From: DATJLY01 sp035532935
GTDB taxonomy: Bacteria > Pseudomonadota > Alphaproteobacteria > ATCC43930 > CGMCC-115725
Reading direction: 5' to 3'
Assembly (NCBI GenBank): GCA_035532935.1
Contig: DATKQE010000077.1
Span: 93,507 to 157,506 of the forward strand
Length of the DNA: 64,000 bases
Shown: positions 8,951-17,439 of the stretch, in pieces
How positions within the stretch are numbered: position 1 is the first letter of the stretch
Layout of the letters: each line of letters starts with the position of its first letter
The notes under the pieces: model-generated
Databases searched by the model: none
What the model was told of the DNA's origin: nothing
The model's input: only the letters and a program-made list of their open reading frames with translations
Made by a program: the position numbers and the translations under genes

Positions 8951-9334
8951 ATGAACGATAGATATGTCGGTCTTGCGCGCGGCAGGGCACGGGGATGGCG
9001 ATTCTCGGGTGCGGTGACGGTGGCGTGTCTCATGGTCGGTTGCACCGGCGTGGCGAAGGCCGCGCCGCCCAAGAACGCGGACCCCGCCCTGGCCCCCTGG
9101 TTCAACGGATTGCGTCAGCCGGGCACCGGAGCCTCTTGCTGTTCGACCGCTGACTGTCGAATCTCACAATATCGCACCGAGGCCGATGGCTACGAGGTGC
9201 TGATCGATGGCCAATGGGTCCGCGTACCGCCCGAGGCCGTGCTCGATCATACCTCCAATCCGACCGGCCGCGCCGTCGTATGCTATCTGCCGGACCATCA
9301 GATTCTGTGCTTCGTACGGCCGGCCGAGACATGA
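8951..9334 (+). CDS. Small exported Cys-rich protein of unknown function
   Basis: 127 residues. An export signal (SGAVTVACLMVGCTGVAKA) can be read either as a lipobox ending VGC or as a signal-peptidase I site after AKA. The mature part has PWFNGLRQPGTGASCCSTADCR, a central IDGQWVRVPPEAVL and a C-terminal GRAVVCYLPDHQILCFVRPAE. This Cys pattern recurs in alphaproteobacterial hypothetical proteins. ATG 8951 is chosen because it gives a normal signal peptide with GGCGGAAG upstream; the frame stays open to 8834. Divergent from the lipoprotein gene. Confidence 0.7.
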   Translation: MNDRYVGLARGRARGWRFSGAVTVACLMVGCTGVAKAAPPKNADPALAPWFNGLRQPGTGASCCSTADCRISQYRTEADGYEVLIDGQWVRVPPEAVLDHTSNPTGRAVVCYLPDHQILCFVRPAET

Positions 9335-9374
9335 TCGCGACTTCCCGTCGCTCGCACGCCTGGTTGTTGCGGTT

Positions 9375-9403
9375 CGCCGCCGCGGATCGTGGCCGCGGCG
9401 GCG
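9375..9403. terminator. Strong GC hairpin between convergent genes
   Basis: A perfect 11-bp stem (CGCCGCCGCGG / CCGCGGCGGCG) with a 7-base loop sits in the 82-base gap between the stops of the small exported protein (9334) and the PRC-barrel gene (9417). It is placed to end transcripts from both sides. No T-run follows. Confidence 0.6.
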
Positions 9404-9416
9404 CTTGTACGATGCA

Positions 9417-9917
9417 TCAATGCGATGTCGTGCCCGCGGACCCCGCGGGGACCGGGCTCGCTGCCGAGCCGTTCATCGCCTGGGTGGTGTCGTGCCATTC
9501 CGGCATGGACTTCAATTGTTGTTCGGAATCCGCGATCATGAATCCGCCTTTGCTGGCCTCCCATGTGAACTGGCCAACGGGAAGGGCGACCCGGTGCGCG
9601 CCGATGCCCAAGAGGCCGCCGGCGCTGACGACGAGCCGATCGATCTTCTTGGTCTGAGGATTCATCAGCGCAGTCGATATGCTGCCGATCTTGTGGCCGC
9701 TGCTGCCGTAGACGTCGGTGCCGCTTAACAACGACACGTCCTCGCCGTTGAGGGGATTCGCGGCCGGCGCCTTCGGCGCTGCAGGCGCCGCACTGCCGAT
9801 GGGGGCCGGGGCGGTCGCATGCGTCGGGCTCATGCCGCCTGGTGACGATAGCTGGGCCAAGGCCGGAGACGAGGCCAGGGCCAAGGACGAAACCGCAATA
9901 ATTGTCATGGTACGCAT
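9417..9917 (-). CDS. Exported PRC-barrel domain protein
   Basis: 166 residues. A cleavable signal peptide (MRTMTIIAVSSLALASSPALA) and a Pro/Ala-rich linker lead into a PRC-barrel domain from about residue 65 (GTDVYGSSGHKIGSIS, KIDRLVVSAGGLLGIGAHRVALP). PRC-barrels often serve RNA metabolism or photosynthetic reaction centres; small exported ones are common stress-induced proteins in Alphaproteobacteria. ATG 9917 follows an ideal AAGGAGG. A GGAAC-N16-CGTT promoter lies just upstream, so induction by the EcfG general stress sigma factor is likely. Confidence 0.82.
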   Translation of the reverse strand: MRTMTIIAVSSLALASSPALAQLSSPGGMSPTHATAPAPIGSAAPAAPKAPAANPLNGEDVSLLSGTDVYGSSGHKIGSISTALMNPQTKKIDRLVVSAGGLLGIGAHRVALPVGQFTWEASKGGFMIADSEQQLKSMPEWHDTTQAMNGSAASPVPAGSAGTTSH

Positions 9918-9955
9918 CGGAGACCTCCTTGCGTCACTTGACTCCGTGAAAACGA

Positions 9956-9980
9956 AACGATTCATCCGCGACCCGGTTCC
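9956..9980 (-). promoter_or_regulatory. EcfG-type general stress promoter
   Basis: On the minus strand GGAAC (9980-9976) is separated by 16 bases from CGTT (9959-9956), matching the alphaproteobacterial EcfG consensus. The -10 element lies 39 bases before the ATG of the PRC-barrel gene, a sensible leader length. Confidence 0.7.
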
Positions 9981-10415
9981 CTGCTGCTGCGGCGTCGGTG
10001 CCCGTGCCGGATCGAAAACAGGCGGCGGCACCGCCTCGGTGCGGCCGAGTTGAGGGAGGAGAAGCACCAGACGGCGAACGGCCGCCATCACCGCTTCGAG
10101 GCGCGAGCGGATCTCGATCAGTCGACGATGCAACGATGGATCGGGCGACCGGGTTCCGTGCTTCGATGCGCTTGACGCCAAAGCATTGCGGTTTCCGCCG
10201 GCGACCGGCAGCGCCGACATGGCGCCCGGTTCTGATACAGATCGGTCACAGCCGCCTTGCCGGAAATCGTGTTTTCATCGCGGTCGCGCCAGTACCGTCG
10301 TGACCGGGTATCGCCGCTCGCCGGCGGTGTCGGGCGCGAGCCGTGCATGGTTCAGCTCTGGCACATTCACGGATTCATCCTTCCGGTCGGCAATCAGCGG
10401 CGGCAGTCGGAGGAC
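9981..10415. other. Divergent intergenic region
   Basis: About 435 bases between the stress promoter and the polymerase-like gene. I see no convincing coding sequence. The frame of the downstream gene is open back to 10257 but that extension lacks membrane or domain character. It presumably holds the plus-strand promoter, which I cannot pinpoint. Confidence 0.5.
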
Positions 10416-11876
10416 ATGAGTTTCATACCGGACCACCGTCGGATGGCAACTGCGTCGCGGCCCGGCGGCGTAAACATGCCGAACGCGCGACGCCGCGGCG
10501 TCATGGACGCCGCCGAGCCCCATCTCGGCTGGGTGGACATGGCGCTGCTCTGCCTCTATTTGCTCGGCCTCTACACGCATTACACGTTCAATGTGGCGGC
10601 GCACGTGCCGTTTCCCTCGGCGGCGGCCGGCATTGCGGGCATGGTGATGCTCGTGCGCCGGCGCGATGACATCGCGCCGGCCGCCTGGATGACGCTGCTC
10701 GGCGTCGTCTTGCTGTATCTGGTATCGATTCTGTGCGCGACGGATTTGTCATTCCTGGGCCGGCGGCTCAACGGGTTCATTCAACTCGTCTACTCGCTGG
10801 TCATCGGCTACGCGGCCTTTCTGACCCTGGTCCATGCCGGTCGGCGGCAGATTGCCGGAATGTTTCTGGCCTTCTCCCTCGTCATCGTGGTCGGGTGCCT
10901 GCTCGAGGATTATGCCGGCCTGGGTCCGATCAGCGACTGGGTCCGCGAACGGCTTTACAGCCAGGGCATCTATAACGCTGATCTGCGTGACAAAATCCTC
11001 TACGGCGTGGTGCGTCCCAAATTCTTTGCCTCGGAACCGGCTTCGGTCACTTTCGCCTTTTCGCTTTTCCTGTTCATCTGGTTGGTGGTCAGCCGCTGGC
11101 GCTGGAAGCTGATCGCCTATGTCGCTCTGGTCGGGGTCGCCATCTTTGCGATTCCGGGGCCGACGCTCCTCCTCATGCTTCTCCTGGTTCTGCCGTACGA
11201 GCTTTTTCTCGTAGGCCGTCGCTTCGACGGACGCGTCGAACCGGCCGATCTGTTGCGGTTTGTGAAATTTGGCGTTCTCGGGGTGCTGCTGGTGGCGGCC
11301 GTCGTCGTGATGTCGAACACGATCTTTGCGGCACGCCTCAAGGACATCATGGAAGGCAACGACGCCAGCTTCTTCTATCGCGTGCTCGGTCCGGCCCTGG
11401 CGGCGCGCGACATCATGGCGCATTATCCGATTGCCGGCGCCGGATTGACGGGTGAGCCTTTCGTCGCGAATCGGATCGTCAATGTTTATGTGCAATCGCC
11501 GGCCTATTCGGTCGCGTGGACCCTCGTCAGCCCGTCGACGGAACTGCTGATCAATTATTTCTGGCTCCACTGGATCTATCTCGGCATCGTGTGGGGCTCG
11601 ATCATGGTCGCGGCGGTGACGGTGTGGCTCAAGGTTCTGGGCGTGCCGAGTCCGACGTTCTGCTGGCTCGTATGGGCGATCCTGGGTCAGGCGTCCGGCG
11701 CCTATGTCGGTCCCCTGGCGTGGTCGGTGCTCTATTTTGCCGGCGCCGCTGCGGTGCTCCATCGGCGGTCCGGGTCCGGCGTCGTGATGCATCGCGCGAG
11801 GAGCGCGGGCCACGCGCTTTGGCGCCCGGCCGCGCCACTTTCCGCAGCGCGGGTGAGGGGCGCGGTCATGCGATGA
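10416..11876 (+). CDS. O-antigen polymerase/ligase-like membrane protein
   Basis: About 486 residues with roughly eleven hydrophobic helices and a large loop late in the protein (RLKDIMEGNDASFFYRVLG, then AHYPIAGAGLTGEP), the layout of Wzy polymerases and WaaL ligases, which join undecaprenyl-linked glycans in the periplasm. A family assignment beyond that is not possible by eye. ATG 10416 is preceded too closely by GGAGG; ATG 10443 or a later methionine may be the true start. It is followed after 16 bases by an FkbM methyltransferase gene, suggesting a two-gene surface-glycan unit. Confidence 0.7.
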   Translation: MSFIPDHRRMATASRPGGVNMPNARRRGVMDAAEPHLGWVDMALLCLYLLGLYTHYTFNVAAHVPFPSAAAGIAGMVMLVRRRDDIAPAAWMTLLGVVLLYLVSILCATDLSFLGRRLNGFIQLVYSLVIGYAAFLTLVHAGRRQIAGMFLAFSLVIVVGCLLEDYAGLGPISDWVRERLYSQGIYNADLRDKILYGVVRPKFFASEPASVTFAFSLFLFIWLVVSRWRWKLIAYVALVGVAIFAIPGPTLLLMLLLVLPYELFLVGRRFDGRVEPADLLRFVKFGVLGVLLVAAVVVMSNTIFAARLKDIMEGNDASFFYRVLGPALAARDIMAHYPIAGAGLTGEPFVANRIVNVYVQSPAYSVAWTLVSPSTELLINYFWLHWIYLGIVWGSIMVAAVTVWLKVLGVPSPTFCWLVWAILGQASGAYVGPLAWSVLYFAGAAAVLHRRSGSGVVMHRARSAGHALWRPAAPLSAARVRGAVMR

Positions 11877-11892
11877 AACGGCAGCGGGATTG

Positions 11893-12633
11893 ATGATGGC
11901 GACGCAAATCGCAAAGCAGATCGTAAGAGGCCTCATCGGCGCCGCGACGCCGTTGGTGGAGCCCGTCGGGACCATGGTCATGTGGAACGCCGGAATTCGG
12001 GCGCTGAAACGTGCCGGATTCGCACCCAAGACCGTGTTCGACATCGGCGTCGCGCGGGGCACGCCGGAACTCTACGCCGCCTTTCCGACGGCGCGCTTCG
12101 TTCTCGTCGATCCCACGCACGAATCGCTTCCCTATATGAAGGAGACGGCAAGACGGATCGACGCCGAAATCGTCCCGGTGGCGCTGGGCGATTGCGACGG
12201 CGAGATGGAGATCGAGGTGCGTTGCGACGATATCCAGGGTGCGACGCTGTTTCGCGAGATCGGCCCGCTTGGACCGACCGACCGCTACCGCGTTCCGGTG
12301 CGCCGCTTCGATTCGCTGTTCATGGAATTCCGGCGCCCAGCGCTCTGCAAGGTCGATGTCCAGGGTGCCGAATTGATGGTGCTGCGCGGCACGGGTCCGC
12401 GCATACACGATTTCGACGCGATCATCGTCGAGACCAGCACGATCGCGACCGTGGCTGACGCGCCGGAGATCTTCGACGTGGTTGCGTTCCTGAAGCAGCA
12501 GGGCTTCGTGATCTTCGACCTGTTCGGCATGTCGCGCCGGCCGCTCGACCGCGCGCTGGCGCAACTCGACATCCTGCTGGTCAAGGAGGATTCGCCGTTT
12601 CGCGCCGATCACCGCTGGCGCGCGACGGTCTGA
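11893..12633 (+). CDS. FkbM family methyltransferase
   Basis: 246 residues, the third FkbM-type protein of the window. The SAM-binding region TVFDIGVARGTPELYAAFP is atypical (GVARG instead of GANxG) but LCKVDVQGAELMVLRGTG is the clear family signature. Two in-frame ATGs (11893, 11896) lie side by side. It follows the polymerase-like gene and probably shares its transcript. The last 53 bases overlap the 3' end of treY on the other strand, a long convergent overlap. Confidence 0.82.
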   Translation: MMATQIAKQIVRGLIGAATPLVEPVGTMVMWNAGIRALKRAGFAPKTVFDIGVARGTPELYAAFPTARFVLVDPTHESLPYMKETARRIDAEIVPVALGDCDGEMEIEVRCDDIQGATLFREIGPLGPTDRYRVPVRRFDSLFMEFRRPALCKVDVQGAELMVLRGTGPRIHDFDAIIVETSTIATVADAPEIFDVVAFLKQQGFVIFDLFGMSRRPLDRALAQLDILLVKEDSPFRADHRWRATV

Positions 12634-15604
12634 ACCCGGCGGCCGATCGGGGCTTCGCCGGCGCGACCAGCGCGGCGACGGGAAAGGACGCGAACAGCCG
12701 CGCCGCTGCGATGGCGGTGCTGACGTCCGGCGGTGTGGCCTCGATGCGCGCGCCGGTGAGGACATTCGACCACGCCCGGCCCGCCAGTTCGTCCGGCAGC
12801 GAAACCATGGTGTCGCGCCACACCGCGCCCATCGGCGGGCCGGCCGCATCGCCCATCAGTGCCGTGAAGAATCGCGGCGCCGCCACGATACACGCCTCGG
12901 TCTCCCCGACCCGGGCGAAAGCGCAGACATGGTCGGCCAGCCCGCCCGTGACCGCGAGCGGGAGATACGCGCCGTGGCGGAACAGCGCCGGCTTTCGTCG
13001 CCGCAGGCCGAGCAGTGTCGCGACGAGATAGAGCTTCACCCGTCCGTCCGGCCAGGACTCGAGCAGTGCGCGAAGCGCCGCGGCGCCGAGCGGGGCCACG
13101 CTTCCGCCTCCGCCGTCGCCGGCAAAGCCCGCCAGCGCCGCGATGCGCGGGGCATAGTCGACCGGCCGGCGGTTGTCCGGATCGACAAGGCTGAGATCCC
13201 ACAGCTCGCATCCCTGATAGATATCGGGCACGCCCGGCACAGTCAGCTTAAGGAGCGTCTGCGCGAGGCCATTGAGAATGCCCGGCACCGCGAGCGCTCG
13301 GGCAAAGCCGCGTGCATCGCCAAGGAAGGGTCCGCCGCGCGCCGGATCGAGAATGCGGCGCACGAACGCGGTCAGACCGTCCTCGTAGGCCGCATCGGGT
13401 GCAGCCCAGCTCGAATGCAGCTTGGCCTCGCGCACGGCCTTGACCATGTACGCGACGATGCGGTCGGCGAAAGTCGCGAGCGCTTGCGCCGGTGCCTCGT
13501 CCGCGAGGAGGTCCATCGGCCACGCGCCGATCAGCGCCTGATAGAGAAGGTATTCATCGTTCGGCGCCGGCGCGACGGTGCCCTCTGCCGCGGTCTTGGC
13601 GCGCCGGTTGAGCACGCGCCAGCGGCGGACGCGGCGGCTCCATTCTTCGGGGACCTCGGAGATCACGTTGATGCGTGCACGCACGTCCTCGCCCCATTTC
13701 GTGTCGTGCGTTGAGGTCGCTGTCATGGCGTTCGGCCAGTGCCGTGCGCGCTCCTGGTTGACGTGGTGGAACGCCGCGACCGTGGTCCCCCAGCGGCGCG
13801 GATCGCCGCCGACCTCATTGAGTGAGACGAGCCGGACGAAGCGATAGAATGCGGTGTCCTCCATCGCCTTGGCGGTGACCGGGCCGGTGAATTGCTGGAA
13901 CCGCATCGCGAAGTCGATGACCTTGCGGCGGTTGTAGCCGCGCCGCCGCCGCTGCACGAGGTCGGTCGTCAGCGCCGCGTGGATGAAGTCGAACAGTGCC
14001 GCATCGGTCCCCGGCGCGCGCCTGCGCGCCTGGCCGACCGCCCAGTCGATGTCGCGCCGGTCCTCGGCCGACGGGCCGCTCGCGACGACGTATGTGCGAT
14101 ACACAGGAAACGATGCGGTCACCTCGGCCAGGGCGGTGGTCAGCCCGGCGAGCGTGAAATCACGCGTCCGCCAATTGCTCTCCGAGATGCGGTCGAGCTG
14201 GATGGCGAGGACCTTGAGCTCGCTCGCCAACATCTCCTCGAGCACGTATTTCTTGCTGGCGTAGAGAACCTCGTTGAAATCGGCACGCGCACCGACGAAG
14301 CGGCGGTAGACACGGTCGAGTGCGCGCTCCGCGTCCGGCCGCACGAACAGCCCATTGATGAGATTCAGCATCTCGTAGCCGGTCGTGCCGGCGATCGGCC
14401 ATTCCTCGTGCAGCGCCTCGTGCCGGGCGAGGATCTTCTCGACCACGAGATAGGCCGGGGCGCCGCCGTCGCAGGTCACCCCGGCGCGCGCCTTCTCCGC
14501 CGCGTCCAGCAACCGCCGGCAATAGCCGACCGGATCATGGAGTCCGTCGATGTGGTCGATGCGGAAGCCGTCGATCTTGCCCTCGGCGAAAAGGCGGAGC
14601 ACGAGGCGATGCGCCGTCTCGAACAGGCGCTCGTCCTCCATCCTGACGCCGGCGAGCTCGTTGATGTTGAAGAAGCGACGATAGTTGATCTCGTCCGCGG
14701 CGACGCGCCAATAGGAAAGCCGGTAGGCCTGGCGATCGAGGAGCCAGTGCAGCAGGCGGAAACTGCGCCGGTCTCCGGGCGTGCCGTTGATGCGGCGGAG
14801 CGCCTCGTCGATGACGTGCGCGCGGATGTCGGGCATGGTAACGGCGAGGCGGCCGAGTTCCGCCCTGAGCGAGCGCGCCCGCGCGCGAAGCGCGGCGCGG
14901 CCGGCCGCCGGCGCCCGCGCCGAACGAAGCGCGCGGAACCGCCCCGCCAGGTCATCGATTGCGCTGACCACCGCATCATCGTCGCCGCGCAGCCGACGCA
15001 GCCGCTCGATCCCCGGCGCGAGCATCGTCGCGTCGTGGAGCGGGCTCACCGGAAAGCGGTGGTCGTGATACCGGACGCTGAACTCGCCCGCCGCGTCGTC
15101 GAAGGCGAGCACGAGTTCGCCGCGCTCCAGCACGTTGCCGTAATAATCGCCGAGGAACGGCAGCAGCACCTTGCCGCGCAGGTCGGGCTTGGCCGGCTGC
15201 CAGTCGATGTCGAAATAGCCGGCATAGGGCGACGCCTCGCCCCATTCCAGAACGTCGAGCCACCATTCGTTGTCGGCCTTGCCGATGGCCAGGTGGTTCG
15301 GGATGAAATCGACGATCTGGCCCATGCCGCTTCCATGCAGCGCCGCGACCAGCGCGTTGAAATCGTCGTCGTCGCCGATCTCGGGATTGAGCGCATTGTA
15401 GTCGGTGATGTCATAGCCGTGTGGACTGCCGGAGCGCGCCTTGAGGACGGGTGAGGCATAGACGTGGCTCACGCCGAGCATGTCGAGATAGGGAACGCAG
15501 CGCGCGGCGTCACGGAAGGTGAAACCGCGGTTGAATTGTAGCCGATAGGTCGCGGTCGGCGTCGCCGGCGCGTGCGGGGGCGCAAGGAAGCCGGTATCCG
15601 TCAA
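12581..15604 (-). CDS. treY: Maltooligosyl trehalose synthase TreY
   Basis: 1007 residues; GH13 enzyme that isomerises the reducing-end alpha-1,4 bond of maltooligosaccharides to alpha-1,1, giving maltooligosyl trehalose. Landmarks are ATYRLQFNRGFTF, YASPVLKARSGSPHGYDI, the nucleophile in GFRIDHIDGL (Asp350), the acid in VVEKILARHE, and STHDTKWGEDVRARI. The start is TTG 15604, overlapping the treZ stop (TTGA) with AAGGCGG upstream, so translation is coupled. It is the last gene of the minus-strand glucan/trehalose operon. TreZ next door releases free trehalose from its product. Confidence 0.95.
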   Translation of the reverse strand: MTDTGFLAPPHAPATPTATYRLQFNRGFTFRDAARCVPYLDMLGVSHVYASPVLKARSGSPHGYDITDYNALNPEIGDDDDFNALVAALHGSGMGQIVDFIPNHLAIGKADNEWWLDVLEWGEASPYAGYFDIDWQPAKPDLRGKVLLPFLGDYYGNVLERGELVLAFDDAAGEFSVRYHDHRFPVSPLHDATMLAPGIERLRRLRGDDDAVVSAIDDLAGRFRALRSARAPAAGRAALRARARSLRAELGRLAVTMPDIRAHVIDEALRRINGTPGDRRSFRLLHWLLDRQAYRLSYWRVAADEINYRRFFNINELAGVRMEDERLFETAHRLVLRLFAEGKIDGFRIDHIDGLHDPVGYCRRLLDAAEKARAGVTCDGGAPAYLVVEKILARHEALHEEWPIAGTTGYEMLNLINGLFVRPDAERALDRVYRRFVGARADFNEVLYASKKYVLEEMLASELKVLAIQLDRISESNWRTRDFTLAGLTTALAEVTASFPVYRTYVVASGPSAEDRRDIDWAVGQARRRAPGTDAALFDFIHAALTTDLVQRRRRGYNRRKVIDFAMRFQQFTGPVTAKAMEDTAFYRFVRLVSLNEVGGDPRRWGTTVAAFHHVNQERARHWPNAMTATSTHDTKWGEDVRARINVISEVPEEWSRRVRRWRVLNRRAKTAAEGTVAPAPNDEYLLYQALIGAWPMDLLADEAPAQALATFADRIVAYMVKAVREAKLHSSWAAPDAAYEDGLTAFVRRILDPARGGPFLGDARGFARALAVPGILNGLAQTLLKLTVPGVPDIYQGCELWDLSLVDPDNRRPVDYAPRIAALAGFAGDGGGGSVAPLGAAALRALLESWPDGRVKLYLVATLLGLRRRKPALFRHGAYLPLAVTGGLADHVCAFARVGETEACIVAAPRFFTALMGDAAGPPMGAVWRDTMVSLPDELAGRAWSNVLTGARIEATPPDVSTAIAAARLFASFPVAALVAPAKPRSAAGFRPSRASGDRRETANPP

Positions 15605-17439
15605 CCCGCCTTATCCACGAACCAGGCCACCGACCAGGCTGCCCAGCGTGCCGGCGCGGGTCCGCTCGCCAGCTCCGGATGCGTGGCGAAGACGGGGCGC
15701 CCCGCCGGACGCTCCGGCGGCGGCGCATTCGGGTCCGGGCCGAGATTGGCAAGGAGGCGAAGCGCGCTCCCATCGCCGAGCCGCCACGTGGCCGCAAGCC
15801 CATGCGCGCCGTGCAGCGCGACCATGCCGCCATGCCCGGCGATGCCGGCGAGGCGCGGGACGATTTCACGGCGACGGAGGTCGAGGAGCCGCGCGAACAA
15901 GTGTCGGCGCGCGCGCGCCTTGGGCGTGTCGCGACCGTTCCAGTCGAGCACCGCCGAAGCGAATGTGGTGGCGGCGTTCGGGTCGGGAATGCGTTCACGC
16001 GCCGCCGGGTCGCGGAACGCAGGAAAGCGCGCGAATTCGCGGCGGCGGCCGTCGCGCACGGCGCCGGCGAGATCGGGGCCGAAATCGCAGAAGAACGGGA
16101 ACGGCGCTGCCGCGCCCCATTCCTCGCCCATGAAAATCAGTGGCGGCGACGGCGCCAGGAGCAGGATCGCGGTGAGCGCATCAATGGCCTCGGCCGGCGC
16201 CAGCGCATCGATGCGCTCGCCGAAGGCGCGGTTGCCCACCTGGTCGTGGTTCTGAAGGAACGAGACGAACGCGGTCGGCGGCAGGTGGGCGCTCGGCTCG
16301 CCGCGCGGTCGTCCGCCGCGATAGGCCGAGACGTCGCCCTGGTAGGTGAATCCCTCGGTCAAGGCGCGGCCGAGATGGGCGACGGGCGCAGCCGCGTAGT
16401 CGGCGTAGTAGCCGGCCGTGTCGCCGGTCGCCAGCACGTGGCAGGCATGATGGATGTCGTCGTTCCACTGAGCGTCGAACCAGCGCGGCCGGCCGCCGCC
16501 GTCGCGCGCCAGGAAGCGCGCGCTATTGTCATCGTTCTCCAGCACGAGATGGACGGGACGCGTCGTCACGCGCTCGCGCACGGTCGCGGCGAGATCGATG
16601 AGGATGTGTGGTTCCGACTCGTCGAAGATCGCGTGCACGGCGTCGAGGCGAAGCCCGTCGAGGTTGAACTCTTCGATCCAGTAAAGGGCGTTGTGGACGA
16701 AGAAATCGCGTACCGTCGGCGCCCCGCCGTCGAAGGCGATGGCAGCACCCCAGGGAGTGCGGTAGCGGTCGGTGAAGAACTGCGGCGCATAGAGGTTGAG
16801 ATAATTCCCCTCCGGCCCGAAATGGTTGTAGACAACGTCGAGCAGCACCCCGAGGCCGCGTGCGTGTGCGGCCGCGATCAGTGCCTTGAGATCCTCGGGG
16901 CGGCCGTAGCGGCTGTCGGGCGCGTAGGGATAGACGCCGTCATAGCCCCAGTTCCACCGCCCCGGCCAGTCGGCGACAGGCATCAGCTCGAGCGCCGTGA
17001 CGCCGATCTCGGCGAGCGCGTCGAGCCGGCGCGCGGCGGCGGCGAAGGTACCCTCGGCGGTGAACGCGCCGATATGCAGCTCATAGATGACGAGTTCCTC
17101 CCAGGCACGGCCGTGCCAACTCGCATCCGGCCAGTCAAAATCGCGCGGGTCGACGACCTCACTGGCGCCGTGCACGTCGTCGGGCTGGAAGCGCGAGGCG
17201 GGGTCGGGAACCCGCTGCCAGCCATCGATCGCAAAGCAATAACGCGCGCCGGCCCGCGCCTCGCCAAGTTCGCAGTCGAACCAGCCGCCGTCGCGGCGCG
17301 CCATCGCGACCGGCGCACGCTGTCTATCCGCGCCAAGGCACAGCGCGACCGATCGCGCCGCCGGGGCCCATAAGCGAAAGCGCGTGCCGCCGGTCTCGAG
17401 CGGCTCGGTGCCGAAGGGCATGCGATGCTGCCGCCGCAT
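15601..17439 (-). CDS. treZ: Maltooligosyl trehalose trehalohydrolase TreZ
   Basis: 612 residues; GH13 hydrolase that cleaves trehalose from maltooligosyl trehalose. An N-terminal CBM48-like beta domain (FRLWAPAARSVALCL) precedes the barrel with YELHIGAFTAEGTF, the nucleophile in DGLRLDAVHAI (Asp266), the acid in HLVLENDDNSARF and the substrate motif FLQNHDQVGNRAFGER. ATG 17439 overlaps the glgX stop as ATGA, and its own TGA overlaps the treY TTG start. With TreY it converts glycogen-type chains trimmed by GlgX into trehalose. Confidence 0.95.
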   Translation of the reverse strand: MRRQHRMPFGTEPLETGGTRFRLWAPAARSVALCLGADRQRAPVAMARRDGGWFDCELGEARAGARYCFAIDGWQRVPDPASRFQPDDVHGASEVVDPRDFDWPDASWHGRAWEELVIYELHIGAFTAEGTFAAAARRLDALAEIGVTALELMPVADWPGRWNWGYDGVYPYAPDSRYGRPEDLKALIAAAHARGLGVLLDVVYNHFGPEGNYLNLYAPQFFTDRYRTPWGAAIAFDGGAPTVRDFFVHNALYWIEEFNLDGLRLDAVHAIFDESEPHILIDLAATVRERVTTRPVHLVLENDDNSARFLARDGGGRPRWFDAQWNDDIHHACHVLATGDTAGYYADYAAAPVAHLGRALTEGFTYQGDVSAYRGGRPRGEPSAHLPPTAFVSFLQNHDQVGNRAFGERIDALAPAEAIDALTAILLLAPSPPLIFMGEEWGAAAPFPFFCDFGPDLAGAVRDGRRREFARFPAFRDPAARERIPDPNAATTFASAVLDWNGRDTPKARARRHLFARLLDLRRREIVPRLAGIAGHGGMVALHGAHGLAATWRLGDGSALRLLANLGPDPNAPPPERPAGRPVFATHPELASGPAPARWAAWSVAWFVDKAG

